DNA from: Bacillota bacterium
GTDB taxonomy: Bacteria; Bacillota; Clostridia; Tissierellales; MES13
Direction: 5' to 3'
Assembly (NCBI GenBank): GCA_009711785.1
Contig: VENA01000078.1
Span: 1-55,320 of the forward strand
DNA: 55,320 nt
Position numbers and translations under genes: made by a program. Numbering within the stretch: position 1 is the first letter of the stretch; every line of letters begins with the position of its first letter. Below, piece by piece: positions 16,571 through 25,602 of the stretch. Below the pieces are notes generated by a model. It did no database searches. It was not told the origin of the DNA and saw only the letters and a list, made by a program, of their open reading frames with translations.

Positions 16571-17596
16571 TTAATTCTTTTTTAGTTTCATTGTAATAAA
16601 AGTAAATATAGTAATTATCGTCATAATAATATTTAAAATAATAGTTTTTATAGTTATACTTGAAAATCCATTTTCTAAATGAAATAAAAGGCTATTATAT
16701 TTAAGTCTTAAAATTTTTATATAACTCATTAAGGAAAATAAGTTAGCTGGTATTAAAGATTTTTCTATATGCATATATGATAATATTTTTTTCATCATTA
16801 TAATTATAATGATACTTATAATTACACTATTTAAAATCTTTAATATCTCAATTTTTTTATCTTTAAAATATAAAGATAATTTTTTTACTCTCCTTTTTTC
16901 TTTATATTCCTTTAGTAATAATTTCACCTTTTTTTTAATCTGTTTAAATATTTTTAAAAAATAGTATATAAAAATATAAGTGGAAATTAAAATTATCAAG
17001 TTTAAGTATCCATATATTTTTTCCTTATATATTACAGTATCAGTTATATTTATTCCTAATATATTTAAATCTCTTTTTATGTTATCAAGATTATAATAAA
17101 TCATTTCACTGTCTGAAATAACAACTTTCAATATCTTTCTTTTCCAATTTAAATTCACTAAGTCTTTACTATAAGGGATATATATCTTTTTACTATTCTT
17201 TTCTATACCTGAAACTTCATATTCCTTTTTAAATACATCTATTCTATTTCCAACAGCATATTTAGTATTAAAATAATGATCAGACACCCTGTCACCTATT
17301 ACAACCATCTTTTTATTCCCTAAAAGGAATTCACCTTTATCCATTTTTATATTTTTCATAATCATATCATTTCCACTAGTCATTATTAGATTAAATCCTT
17401 TGTAGGGCATTTCATAATTTATTGAATACTTCTTTAAATAACTATCCATTTTCATACTTTTTAATTCTGCATTAGTAATATCTTTTGATAATCTTAATTC
17501 AATAACATTTTCATTATAAATTGCATTTAAATATAAAAATGATATTAATGCTAGAGTTATTATTATTAAAAGCATTAATAATCTTTTTAATCCCAT
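16571..17596 (-). CDS. MacB/FtsX-like ABC permease-type membrane protein
   Basis: This is a 341-residue membrane protein. After an N-terminal helix comes a long extracytoplasmic domain with GEFLLGNKKMVVIGDRVSDH and AVGNRIDVFKKEYEVSGIEK, the pattern of the MacB periplasmic core. One helix near 200-216 follows, then a very basic cytoplasmic stretch (QIKKKVKLLLKEYKEKRRVK) and three more helices. It is thus not a canonical four-helix FtsX protein. It overlaps the HlyD-like gene by 10 bases, so the two are coupled. A partner ATPase would be expected but is absent from the operon. Confidence 0.65.
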   Translation of the reverse strand: MGLKRLLMLLIIITLALISFLYLNAIYNENVIELRLSKDITNAELKSMKMDSYLKKYSINYEMPYKGFNLIMTSGNDMIMKNIKMDKGEFLLGNKKMVVIGDRVSDHYFNTKYAVGNRIDVFKKEYEVSGIEKNSKKIYIPYSKDLVNLNWKRKILKVVISDSEMIYYNLDNIKRDLNILGINITDTVIYKEKIYGYLNLIILISTYIFIYYFLKIFKQIKKKVKLLLKEYKEKRRVKKLSLYFKDKKIEILKILNSVIISIIIIIMMKKILSYMHIEKSLIPANLFSLMSYIKILRLKYNSLLFHLENGFSSITIKTIILNIIMTIITIFTFITMKLKKN

Positions 17597-18873
17597 ATAA
17601 AAACCTTCTTCCCATCTTGTATCCTATAGGATAGATTTAATATAACTTTTGGTTTTTTATAAGATTCTAAGCCAGTTACTATAACTGATTTATCACCAAC
17701 CCCTTTTATATTTACTTCAACCTCTTTAACTATTTTTTCCTCACCTAATATTCCCTTTTGTTTTTCTACTATATAAACTTTTCCTCTACTACCTTCTTTT
17801 AATTCTCCATTTGGAATTATCGAAGATCTTGATATTGTTTTAGTTCCATTTATCCTTTCACTTTTAACTATTTCCCCTTTTATTTTTTGTCCAATAATTA
17901 GCTTATCTTTATAGTCTTTATCAAATTCTGCTTCTAACTTTAGAATATTATCGTTAACAATTTGACTAATATTAACAACTCTTATTGTACCTAAAGATTG
18001 TACATTTTCTAATCTTATTCTTCTTGCATTATTAACAATATTATAATCTTCTTCTTTAAAGTTAGCTACATACTTTAATCCATTAGTTTTTGCTACTTCT
18101 GTAATTACCTTATCCCTATATAATATTTTATCTACTTCATTATTTTTTAATATTACTCCATCTGTTTTAGAATAATAAATACCATCATCACTAATATTTG
18201 AATAGAAGTTTTTATTATTTTCAATATTCTTAATTTTACTTTGCAATTTATTAATTTTATTTTTTGCTTCCTTTATTAATATTTCATTTTCACTTTTCTT
18301 TTCTTTTAACTTTATTATTTCTATTTCAAGACTAGTTTTTAATTCTTCAATAGAAATCTTTCTCATATCAAGTGACTTCTTCGTTATAGCCCCTTCTTTA
18401 AATAATTTCTTTTCATCTTCAAATTCACTTATATTCTTCTTAAGTTTAGTTTCTAATAAATCAATACTCTTTTTATCTATTATATACGACTTATTCTTAA
18501 GTCTATCTATGTTTAATTTCTCTTTTTCTAGCTCAATTTTTAAACTTTCTAAGTCCCCATAATCATTTTTAAGACCGTAATTAGTATCTATTCTAAATAT
18601 AGGATCGCCCTTTTTCACTTCATCTCCTTTATTTAAATAATATTCTTTTACTATTACATTTCCACCTAATCTTACTTTTAGAGTTTCTTTAGGTTTAACT
18701 TCACCTATTACATTAACCGTTCTTTCAATTGCACTTTCTTTAGGTATTGAAACTTTAACCTTTGGTAAAAATAAGTTTACTATGGATTGAGAAAAAAATC
18801 CCATAATAAATACTAAAGCTATAAAACTTATTGCTATATTTTTTATTATATTTAATATTTTGTTATTCATCAT
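17587..18873 (-). CDS. HlyD/MacA-like membrane fusion (adaptor) protein
   Basis: This is a 428-residue protein with an N-terminal anchor (residues 11-34) and the typical adaptor layout. A lipoyl half-motif (VRLGGNVIVKEYYLNKGDEV, with GDPIFRID) comes first. A long Lys/Glu-rich coiled-coil hairpin follows (about 100-225), then the second lipoyl half (ISDDGIYYSKTDGVILKNN). Beta-barrel segments (YRDKVITEVAKTNGLKYVAN, IIGQKIKGEIVK) end the protein. In Gram-positives such adaptors accompany MacB-type exporters. It overlaps both neighbours (by 11 and 10 bases), so it sits physically between sugar-type permeases and a MacB-like permease, which is an unusual mixture. Confidence 0.8.
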   Translation of the reverse strand: MMNNKILNIIKNIAISFIALVFIMGFFSQSIVNLFLPKVKVSIPKESAIERTVNVIGEVKPKETLKVRLGGNVIVKEYYLNKGDEVKKGDPIFRIDTNYGLKNDYGDLESLKIELEKEKLNIDRLKNKSYIIDKKSIDLLETKLKKNISEFEDEKKLFKEGAITKKSLDMRKISIEELKTSLEIEIIKLKEKKSENEILIKEAKNKINKLQSKIKNIENNKNFYSNISDDGIYYSKTDGVILKNNEVDKILYRDKVITEVAKTNGLKYVANFKEEDYNIVNNARRIRLENVQSLGTIRVVNISQIVNDNILKLEAEFDKDYKDKLIIGQKIKGEIVKSERINGTKTISRSSIIPNGELKEGSRGKVYIVEKQKGILGEEKIVKEVEVNIKGVGDKSVIVTGLESYKKPKVILNLSYRIQDGKKVFIWD

Positions 18874-19684
18874 TTTTGCCCCCTAAAACTAGACCTTTTC
18901 TTATGTATTTTTCCCCTTTTATAAATATAATCAAAGCAGGTACTATATAAAGGACAGCCCCAGCATAAAATACCTTTTTATCACCATAATAAATCTGTTC
19001 TAAAAACACTGATAAAGGAAGCTTCTTTGGAGTGTCGATAAAAATTATTGCCTGCTCTAAAAGATTCCAATTATCTATAAACGTCAGAACTATTAATGAG
19101 AATACTGCAGGTTTTATATATGGTATTACTATCTTAAAAAGTATTCTAATGTTTCCTGCTCCATCTATTCTAGCAGCTTCAATTATTTCATCTGGTATAC
19201 CCTTTATAAATTGTCTTAATAAAAAAACTCCAAAGGATGAAAATATACCTGGTAAAATGATAGCAGCATGGGTATCTAAAATTTGTATATTTAAAGCCCT
19301 CCCCATTTTATCTAGTATTAAATAATTCGGAACTAAAGTTACTTGAAATGGAAGTAAAATTGCGAGGATATATATAATAAATATTGTATCTCTCCCCTTA
19401 AAACTCATTTTAGCAAAGGCAAAGCCTGTAATTATACCTAAAATTACTTGACCTAGTATAATAAAGCTAGTTAGTTTTATAGAATTAATGAAAAACTTAA
19501 AATACTCTGCCTTTTCTAAGGCTATAGAATAATACTGTTGTAAATTAAACTGTTTAGGTATAATATCTATTGCCTCAAAATTTATTTGATTTAAAGTCAT
19601 AAAAGAATTTGTACAGGTAAATACTATAGGGAATATATAGAGTAATGATATTAAAAATAATAAAATTAATAATACTTTTCTCAT
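18863..19684 (-). CDS. Carbohydrate ABC transporter permease, MalG/UgpE type
   Basis: This 273-residue protein has six helices. The coupling motif EAARIDGAGNIRILFKIVIP (EAA---G loop) near residues 186-205 contacts the ATPase in this family. The leading SLLYIFPIVFTCTNSFMT and the FQVTLVPNYLILDKMG segment are typical of the MalG/UgpE subfamily that imports sugars or sugar phosphates. The start follows GGAG and overlaps the end of the first permease region. The partner permease is immediately upstream. No MsiK/UgpC-type ATPase is seen in the window; such permeases often share a remote one. Confidence 0.9.
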   Translation of the reverse strand: MRKVLLILLFLISLLYIFPIVFTCTNSFMTLNQINFEAIDIIPKQFNLQQYYSIALEKAEYFKFFINSIKLTSFIILGQVILGIITGFAFAKMSFKGRDTIFIIYILAILLPFQVTLVPNYLILDKMGRALNIQILDTHAAIILPGIFSSFGVFLLRQFIKGIPDEIIEAARIDGAGNIRILFKIVIPYIKPAVFSLIVLTFIDNWNLLEQAIIFIDTPKKLPLSVFLEQIYYGDKKVFYAGAVLYIVPALIIFIKGEKYIRKGLVLGGKNDE

Positions 19685-19685
19685 A

Positions 19686-20498
19686 TCAATTTTCTCCTAT
19701 TCTTTTATAATGTTTTTTATCAATAATAAATATTATATATGTAAATATAAATATTACTATTGCAAATATATAGGCTGCTGAAGTTAATTTTTCATATTGA
19801 AGATCTCTGAATTTATTATTCATAAAGTGTTGTAACATGTATATATTAGGATTAGGATAACTACCTTGAAGTATATATACATCTCTAAATACCTTAAATG
19901 AGTTTATGATGGTAATTATTCCTACAAATACTGTAGATGGAGTTAATAAAGGTATTATTATATATTTAAGTTTCTGGATATAACTTGCCCCATTAATTTC
20001 TGCTGACTCTATTAAGGATTTATCCATTTGGGTTAAACTTACAATATATATAATTAAATTATAACCAGTGTTTTTCCAAATAAATATTAAAATCACAGCA
20101 ATCATTGCATACTCTGAATCTAATAAATTATTATAACCTGTCCCAAATACTTTTCTAAAAAAGCCTGCTACCGATGCTGATGGTATAGCCATAGGTATAA
20201 TTATAAAAAGCATCAAAATCTTAGGAGGTTTAGTTTCAAAAATAATTAAAGCTAATATAAAAGATAGAATAATAATAAGTGGAATTGCTATTACCATAAA
20301 TATAGAAGTATTTAAAAATGCTAATCTAAAAGCTTCATTATTGATTACTTCAGCATAGTTATTAAATGCAACAAATGTATTATCAAACCCACTTCTACTA
20401 AACGAGTACTTTATCCCCCATATAAGTGGCAAAACATAAAGTATCATAAATCCGATAAAACTAGGTAGTATATACAAATAACCTTTTATTTTTTTCAT
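19686..20498 (-). CDS. Sugar ABC transporter permease, MalF/UgpA type
   Basis: This is a 270-residue, six-helix permease and the first gene of a five-gene operon. ESAEINGASYIQKLKYIIIP near residue 157 is the EAA-type coupling loop. YILPSFIGFMILYVLPLIWG at the N-terminus is the usual MalF/UgpA opening. AGAGGGAA precedes the ATG. One base separates its stop from the next start. Upstream lie a palindrome with a central CG and a possible promoter (20558-20653). The substrate is unknown; fused genetically to an HlyD/MacB-like pair, it need not be a sugar. Confidence 0.9.
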   Translation of the reverse strand: MKKIKGYLYILPSFIGFMILYVLPLIWGIKYSFSRSGFDNTFVAFNNYAEVINNEAFRLAFLNTSIFMVIAIPLIIILSFILALIIFETKPPKILMLFIIIPMAIPSASVAGFFRKVFGTGYNNLLDSEYAMIAVILIFIWKNTGYNLIIYIVSLTQMDKSLIESAEINGASYIQKLKYIIIPLLTPSTVFVGIITIINSFKVFRDVYILQGSYPNPNIYMLQHFMNNKFRDLQYEKLTSAAYIFAIVIFIFTYIIFIIDKKHYKRIGEN

Positions 20499-20557
20499 AT
20501 GTTCCCTCTTTTCATAGAGTATATATTTAAAAATAGTCCCATTTATAGAGTCTACTT

Positions 20558-20653
20558 ATTAACGTTAATGATTTTAATTAATCCAGTAATTATTACTTTT
20601 ACCATTATCTACATAATAACAATTGAAAAATAAATATTTTGTCATATTTTGCG
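20558..20653 (-). promoter_or_regulatory. Possible promoter and CG-centred palindrome of the ABC operon
   Basis: On the minus strand TGACAA (20644-20639), 20 bases and TATTAT (20618-20613) repeat the spacing of four other promoters in this window, though the second upstream box is weak. Downstream, in the leader, lies the perfect palindrome ATTAACGTTAAT (20558-20569); its central CG is typical of LacI-family operators. Both readings are tentative. Confidence 0.35.
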
Positions 20654-20878
20654 TTTAAATTTCTGTTATAAATATATTTTAAATCCCTAAATTAAACGTA
20701 GTAAAAATCAGTTACCAAACTATTATTTTAAAAATAAACTTAACTTCTCCTATCGATTTTGCTTTCTCATTTTTAAATAATAAATTATTTTTCTTTTCAT
20801 TATAAAATTAAATGAATTGAAGATCTTTACATATACCAATTAATCCACTATATTTAATATTTTAATTTCCAATTCATA

Positions 20879-20904
20879 TAAAAAAGCCCTACTATATTAG
20901 TAGG
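20879..20904 (-). terminator. Rho-independent terminator of the first TetR gene
   Basis: On the minus strand CCTACTA and TAGTAGG (20898-20904 with 20888-20894) form a hairpin with a three-base loop. It is followed by GC and a run of T (20885 downward), 31 bases after the TetR stop. Confidence 0.8.
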
Positions 20905-20934
20905 ACATAAACAGATATTTTTCATAATTCAATT

Positions 20935-21600
20935 TTATTTCAATTTATTAATACGATTTATTATTGGCTTTGCTAGAACTATTGAACCTTCTTTAGCTCC
21001 TAATATCCTTTGGAATGTTTCTTCAAAAAATTTTATCTTTCTTTCAATAATTTTATTACTTTCATTTTCATCATAATATATTTTAACTAGATTTCCCTTT
21101 AATATAGTTCCTAAATTAATTATCATTTCAGCAGCTTCTTCAGGGTAAGAAACTTTAAAAAACCCTTCTTTGTTTCCTTGTTCAATTATACTCATATATG
21201 CTGGACTAACTAACTTTATAATATTATCAAGTATTTTTTTCTGTAGTTTTATATTGTCCTCCATTCTGAAAACCTCTGCCATCTTCTTTCTATATTCTTT
21301 ATGTTCCTTTTTATATTCTTGAAGACTTGAAATTACTTTATTCATTTTTTCTAATCCATTTAAACTATTATCACTTTCAATTTTATCTATTATTTTAACT
21401 AGAGATTCAGCATACCTTTTAGCAATAGTTTCTAAAACTTCTTCCTTTGAAGAAAAATAATGATAAAATGCACCTTTAGAAACCCCAACTTCATCTATTA
21501 TAGCTTTTACTGAGGTATTATCATATCCATTTTTATAGAAAAGATCTAAAGCAGTATCTAATAATTTTAACTCAACACTTTTTTCATTTGATTCTTTCAT
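20935..21600 (-). CDS. TetR/AcrR family transcriptional regulator
   Basis: This is a 221-residue protein. The N-terminal helix-turn-helix reads ALDLFYKNGYDNTSVKAI, then VGVSKGAFYHYFSSKEEVLE, the standard TetR pattern. The C-terminal ligand and dimer domain is similar to that of the second TetR in this block (both contain the NIKLQKKILDxxI stretch and end with a xxxKxxFFEExFxxxLG segment), so the two are paralogs. It has its own promoter with an imperfect palindrome. It lies 145 bases downstream of the PEP-utilizing enzyme gene and probably controls itself and perhaps that gene. AGGAGG precedes the ATG. Confidence 0.95.
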   Translation of the reverse strand: MKESNEKSVELKLLDTALDLFYKNGYDNTSVKAIIDEVGVSKGAFYHYFSSKEEVLETIAKRYAESLVKIIDKIESDNSLNGLEKMNKVISSLQEYKKEHKEYRKKMAEVFRMEDNIKLQKKILDNIIKLVSPAYMSIIEQGNKEGFFKVSYPEEAAEMIINLGTILKGNLVKIYYDENESNKIIERKIKFFEETFQRILGAKEGSIVLAKPIINRINKLK

Positions 21601-21629
21601 TTTTGTTCCTCCTATTATCTTAAGATTAC

Positions 21630-21680
21630 ATACTCATAGTCTGTATATTTTATATTACATTAACTATTATTTAAAGTCAA
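21630..21680 (-). promoter_or_regulatory. Promoter and likely operator of the first TetR gene
   Basis: On the minus strand TTGACT (21680-21675), 17 bases and TAATAT (21657-21652) form a promoter. The imperfect palindrome ATACAGACTATGAGTAT (21646-21630) covers the start region, as expected for autorepression. It does not match the ACCGAC operator of the second TetR, so the two regulators probably bind different sites. Confidence 0.55.
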
Positions 21681-21745
21681 AAGTTAATATTAAATATCAC
21701 TTTAAATTATTCTATAACTGTCTTAATATAATTGCGTATTTTAAC

Positions 21746-24085
21746 CTATTTTTCTTTAGATTCAATAATCTTTACTATACCTCTTCCACCGTCTACAATA
21801 ACCTTATCTCCAGTATTTATCCGTTTAGTAGCGTCTCTACATCCTACAACTGCCGGTATCCCAATTTCTCTAGCAACAATAGCAGCATGTGATAATTGTG
21901 CTCCTATATCAGTTATTATTGCTTTAGCCTTAGGAAATAGAGGAGTCCATCCAATGTTTGTAGTAGCAGTTACTAATATCTCACCAGGTTTTAATAATTC
22001 ACCTTCTTCTGGACTATCTATTCTTCTAACTATGCCTTTAACTTTTCCTTCAGATGCAGCATATCCTTTAATCGTATTTGAACTTTTAAGACTGTCACTA
22101 TCATAAAACTCCTCTGACCATTTAATAGGATCAAAATAACCCCTAATAAACTGTGGATATGAAGGCAATGACTTGTATTTTCTGAAGTATTCTTTTCTTA
22201 AATTTATATAAGAAATAGATTTATTATCTCCTCTTAGTAAATTAATCACTTCATCAACGGTTAAGAAAAAAATATCTTTATTTAGTTTAGTTAACTTTCC
22301 AGCCATTAAATAAAATTTTCTTATTATACCAATTATTCTTGTTAACTCTGAACGAACCTTTTCTCGTTTATACATCGTATTTTCAATTTCATTTATTTTT
22401 TTCTTCAGACCCTTTTCTTTACTTGGATATTTCTTTTTAAAATTATTCCAGGTATCCATAAATTCCAAAGATCTATTTTTAACTAATTCATTAACATCAA
22501 CAGGTGATTCTTTGAAATTCTCTATTTGTTTATTAATGTATTTAGGATTCTCAATAGGTCTAGGCTCTGAGAGCTCATTTTCATTTGGATGGCGATGTCC
22601 ATATAAGCTTTCATATTCTTTTCTAGTGATTTTTCCTTCTACTAATTTCGATAACCCTAATAAAGGTCCTATACTTTCTAGTTCTTCTGAACCTCCACTT
22701 AATGTAGCTAAAAGCTTTTCAGCATCATCTTTTCCTATTAAATTTGTTAATTTCTTTTTTAATGATATATATGGTCTGAAAAAGTCCTCATTCATAGTAT
22801 CTTGTAATGTAAAAACATCTAAAAATACTGGTTTTAATTTACCTTCCCATAGGTTAATTAAACTCCTCTTTTCTTTTATATTATCAATTTCTTGAGATAT
22901 TTCTTCACATAAGCTAGGTATATTATTAATATATTTCTTCTGTTTTTTCTTTAATTTAGATTTTTTTATTTGTCCTTTTATTTCTCTAGGTAATATCTGA
23001 AAAAGTAATTTAGATAAAGATATTGGCATAATGGGCACTTTTATGTTTTCTGGAATTTCACCTAATATACCCTCTAACCACTCCATCACTTTATCATGTT
23101 TTCTAAAGATTTTTATCATAATAGAATAAGTTAAACTATAATTTATATAAACACGACCACCAATAATTCCTATACCAGGATATCCCTCTATGTTTTGATC
23201 TTTATAGTATATATTCCATACTGACCATGTACTAGGTGTAATAACCTCTGGATATACTTCAGCTGTCATTTGATTAGTCCATAAAAAATCTCCATTTGAA
23301 CTATAATTCCATTTCCCCATTATCGGATCTTTTGTTTCTTCAATAGTTGTTATGGGTCTTGACTGAAGTAAATAAAGCTTATTATTCACAACAGTCCATT
23401 CAATATCTTGAGGGCCTTCTAAATATTCTTCTAAACTAACTGCTAAATCATAGATTTTATTACTAATTTCTTTTAGTTTTTTTGGTCCTTCATAGATTCT
23501 TGTTGGACGTGTTATTGTAAATGTTTCAGCATTAGTTTCACCTGATACTAATTTTTCTCCTAAACCGTATACATAATTACCTAGTATTTTAGTTTTAGCT
23601 CCCGTAACAGGGTCAGTAGTAAATAACACTCCTGAAATTTCAGAAGGGACCATTCTTTGAATAACTATTGAGATTTGATGTTTAGTAGTCATTCCTTTAA
23701 CTTTACTATAAGCTTTCACCCGATCTGTTTCAGTAGATTTTATCACTTCACTAATTGCATTAAATATCTCTTTTTCAGATTTTACATTTAAAATTGTTTC
23801 AAATTCACCAGCAAAGGATGCTTCCTTTGAATCTTCACTTAAAGCTGATGAGCGTACTGCAAATTTGACTTTATCATCTGTTCTCAATTTTTTAATTTCT
23901 TTTTTAATTATATCTACCGCTTTACTTTTAAGATTATTATCATCAAATGCGTTGGATAAAATTACAAATCCATCTGGCACTGGATATCCTGCTTGTAATA
24001 ACTTAGAAAGTGTCCCACCCTTACCTCCAGCTAACTTTAATTTATTCTTTGGAAGCTTTTTAAATGAATATATCATTTCACTCAT
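21746..24085 (-). CDS. PEP/pyruvate-binding and PEP-utilizing phosphotransferase (Rph-like)
   Basis: This is a 779-residue, two-part enzyme. The N-terminal ATP-grasp PEP/pyruvate-binding domain shows GGKGGTLSKLLQAGYPVPDG, KFAVRSSALSEDSKEASFAG and DIEWTVVNNKLYLLQSRP. The C-terminal swivelling domain has ITDIGAQLSHAAIVARE with the phospho-accepting histidine near residue 733. The central part (YGHRHPNENELSEPR) differs from that of the neighbouring 868-residue enzyme. Family members pass the beta-phosphate of ATP via His to pyruvate or to a drug such as rifampicin. It is cotranscribed with the MATE pump (31-base gap), so a drug or metabolite substrate is likely but unproven. Confidence 0.85.
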   Translation of the reverse strand: MSEMIYSFKKLPKNKLKLAGGKGGTLSKLLQAGYPVPDGFVILSNAFDDNNLKSKAVDIIKKEIKKLRTDDKVKFAVRSSALSEDSKEASFAGEFETILNVKSEKEIFNAISEVIKSTETDRVKAYSKVKGMTTKHQISIVIQRMVPSEISGVLFTTDPVTGAKTKILGNYVYGLGEKLVSGETNAETFTITRPTRIYEGPKKLKEISNKIYDLAVSLEEYLEGPQDIEWTVVNNKLYLLQSRPITTIEETKDPIMGKWNYSSNGDFLWTNQMTAEVYPEVITPSTWSVWNIYYKDQNIEGYPGIGIIGGRVYINYSLTYSIMIKIFRKHDKVMEWLEGILGEIPENIKVPIMPISLSKLLFQILPREIKGQIKKSKLKKKQKKYINNIPSLCEEISQEIDNIKEKRSLINLWEGKLKPVFLDVFTLQDTMNEDFFRPYISLKKKLTNLIGKDDAEKLLATLSGGSEELESIGPLLGLSKLVEGKITRKEYESLYGHRHPNENELSEPRPIENPKYINKQIENFKESPVDVNELVKNRSLEFMDTWNNFKKKYPSKEKGLKKKINEIENTMYKREKVRSELTRIIGIIRKFYLMAGKLTKLNKDIFFLTVDEVINLLRGDNKSISYINLRKEYFRKYKSLPSYPQFIRGYFDPIKWSEEFYDSDSLKSSNTIKGYAASEGKVKGIVRRIDSPEEGELLKPGEILVTATTNIGWTPLFPKAKAIITDIGAQLSHAAIVAREIGIPAVVGCRDATKRINTGDKVIVDGGRGIVKIIESKEK

Positions 24086-24116
24086 TTTATACTCTCCTTT
24101 CTTTCAATTATTAAAA

Positions 24117-25472
24117 TTAACTATCTTTTGCTTTTAATTTTAATTTTTTTGCTTCTTTTATTAAAAAGTATATTGCAATAGATGTAGCTAATAAATCAGC
24201 TACAGGAAATGCAATAAATACCCCTTTTACACCTAAAAACAGAGGAAATATTAAAATTAATGGAATTAGTAAAAATATTTGTCTTGATAATCCTATTAAA
24301 TACGCTGGTAAAGCCTTTCCTATAGCAAGGAAATATTCAGTAGCTATATAATGAATTCCTACAATAGGTAAAACTAATACTACTATTTTCATTAGCGATT
24401 TACCAACATTTATTAACTCCTTATCTGAACCAAACATCATAAAAATATAATTTGGATAAATAAATAATATTAAAAACCCAATAAAACCTATAACAAAAGA
24501 AGATAGTAAGGAATATTTTAATGCATTTTTAACTCGAATAAATTTTTTAGCTCCGAAATTATATCCTACTATTGGTTTGAAACCTTGAGCAATTCCTGCT
24601 AAAGGAACCATTGTAACTCTTAATATTCTTAATACAATTCCTATAGCTGATATATATATAGTTCCTCCGTAATAAGCTAAAGAGTTATTTATTATAACCA
24701 TAACTACACTCACACCTGCTTGCCTTATAAAACTAGGTAAGCCAAGTGTTATAATTTCTTTTATAACAGAAGGTTCTGGTATAAAATGTTCAAGCTTTAA
24801 ATACATTGTGCTTTTTTTACTAAAATAAAATTTTATAACCAATGTGAACCAGACAATTTGAGCTATCACTGTAGCCAATGCTGCTCCTTTAATTCCCATA
24901 TTAAAACCAAAAATTAAAATGGGATCTAAAACAATATTTATTACTGTACTTATTACCATGTTCATCATTGAAATTTTAGCTTTTCCTTCAGCTTGTATAG
25001 TACTATTAGATGCTAAGGAAAGTGAAATAAAAGGACTTCCTAAAAGAATTATAAAAAGATAATCTTTAGCATATTCCATTAATACTTCTGTTGCTCCAAA
25101 CAACATCAATATTGAGTCCAATAACAAAAGACCTACTATAGCTATAATAATGCCAAAGCCTAGAGCTAAAGTAATATTATTACCTGTAGCTGTATATGCT
25201 CTTTCTTTATTATTTGAACCAAGATTTCTACTAATTAATGAAGAAGTTCCTACTCCTAGCATCTTAGCAACAGCCATTATAAGCATTAGAAAAGGAAACG
25301 CAATTGTTAATCCACCTATTGCTTCTGTTCCTACACCTCTACCTACAAAAATAGTATCGATTAAATAGTATAAAACATAAACTAACATACCAATTGTTGC
25401 TGGTACTGATAGTTTAAATAGTAAAGTACTTACTTTTTCATTTGCTAAAAATTCTTCCTTTTTATTATTCAT
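24117..25472 (-). CDS. MATE family multidrug efflux transporter
   Basis: This is a 451-residue protein with twelve hydrophobic segments. PATIGMLVYVLYYLIDTIFVGR at the start (shown here only for its first helix) and PLAGIAQGFKPIVGYNFGAK near residue 300 are MATE signatures. The family exports cationic drugs against Na+ or H+. An ACCGAC-C-GTCGGT operator lies 37 bases upstream, the same as at the second TetR gene, so it should be induced together with the rph-like gene. It is the first gene of an operon with the 779-residue PEP enzyme. GAGGTGGGG precedes the ATG. Confidence 0.93.
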   Translation of the reverse strand: MNNKKEEFLANEKVSTLLFKLSVPATIGMLVYVLYYLIDTIFVGRGVGTEAIGGLTIAFPFLMLIMAVAKMLGVGTSSLISRNLGSNNKERAYTATGNNITLALGFGIIIAIVGLLLLDSILMLFGATEVLMEYAKDYLFIILLGSPFISLSLASNSTIQAEGKAKISMMNMVISTVINIVLDPILIFGFNMGIKGAALATVIAQIVWFTLVIKFYFSKKSTMYLKLEHFIPEPSVIKEIITLGLPSFIRQAGVSVVMVIINNSLAYYGGTIYISAIGIVLRILRVTMVPLAGIAQGFKPIVGYNFGAKKFIRVKNALKYSLLSSFVIGFIGFLILFIYPNYIFMMFGSDKELINVGKSLMKIVVLVLPIVGIHYIATEYFLAIGKALPAYLIGLSRQIFLLIPLILIFPLFLGVKGVFIAFPVADLLATSIAIYFLIKEAKKLKLKAKDS

Positions 25473-25508
25473 TTCCCCACCTCTTCCTAGTTCATAAAAT
25501 TAAAATAT

Positions 25509-25521
25509 ACCGACCGTCGGT
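25509..25521. promoter_or_regulatory. TetR-type operator before the MATE gene
   Basis: ACCGAC-C-GTCGGT is a perfect palindrome around one central base. The same arms occur at 28927-28939 in front of the second TetR gene. On the minus strand it abuts a TATATT that could serve as the -10 box, so binding would block the promoter. Confidence 0.8.
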
Positions 25522-25532
25522 TTTAGTCTTCT

Positions 25533-25566
25533 AAAAAAATAGAGATAATACAACTTATTCTCTATT
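25533..25566 (-). terminator. Terminator of the TetR-rph operon
   Basis: On the minus strand AATAGAGA (25566-25559) and TCTCTATT (25545-25538) form a hairpin followed by a T-run ending at 25533. It lies 37 bases after the rph-like stop and just before the MATE operator, so the two units are transcribed separately. Confidence 0.8.
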
Positions 25567-25602
25567 TAGTTTTTATTTAATACTATTTAATGGCATATAC
25601 TA

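Noticed and set aside
21732..22106. Plus-strand open frames inside the PEP-utilizing enzyme gene (also 22512-22895 and 23865-24137)
   Set aside because: They lie wholly within a well-supported minus-strand gene, lack ribosome binding sites and show no protein-like motifs.
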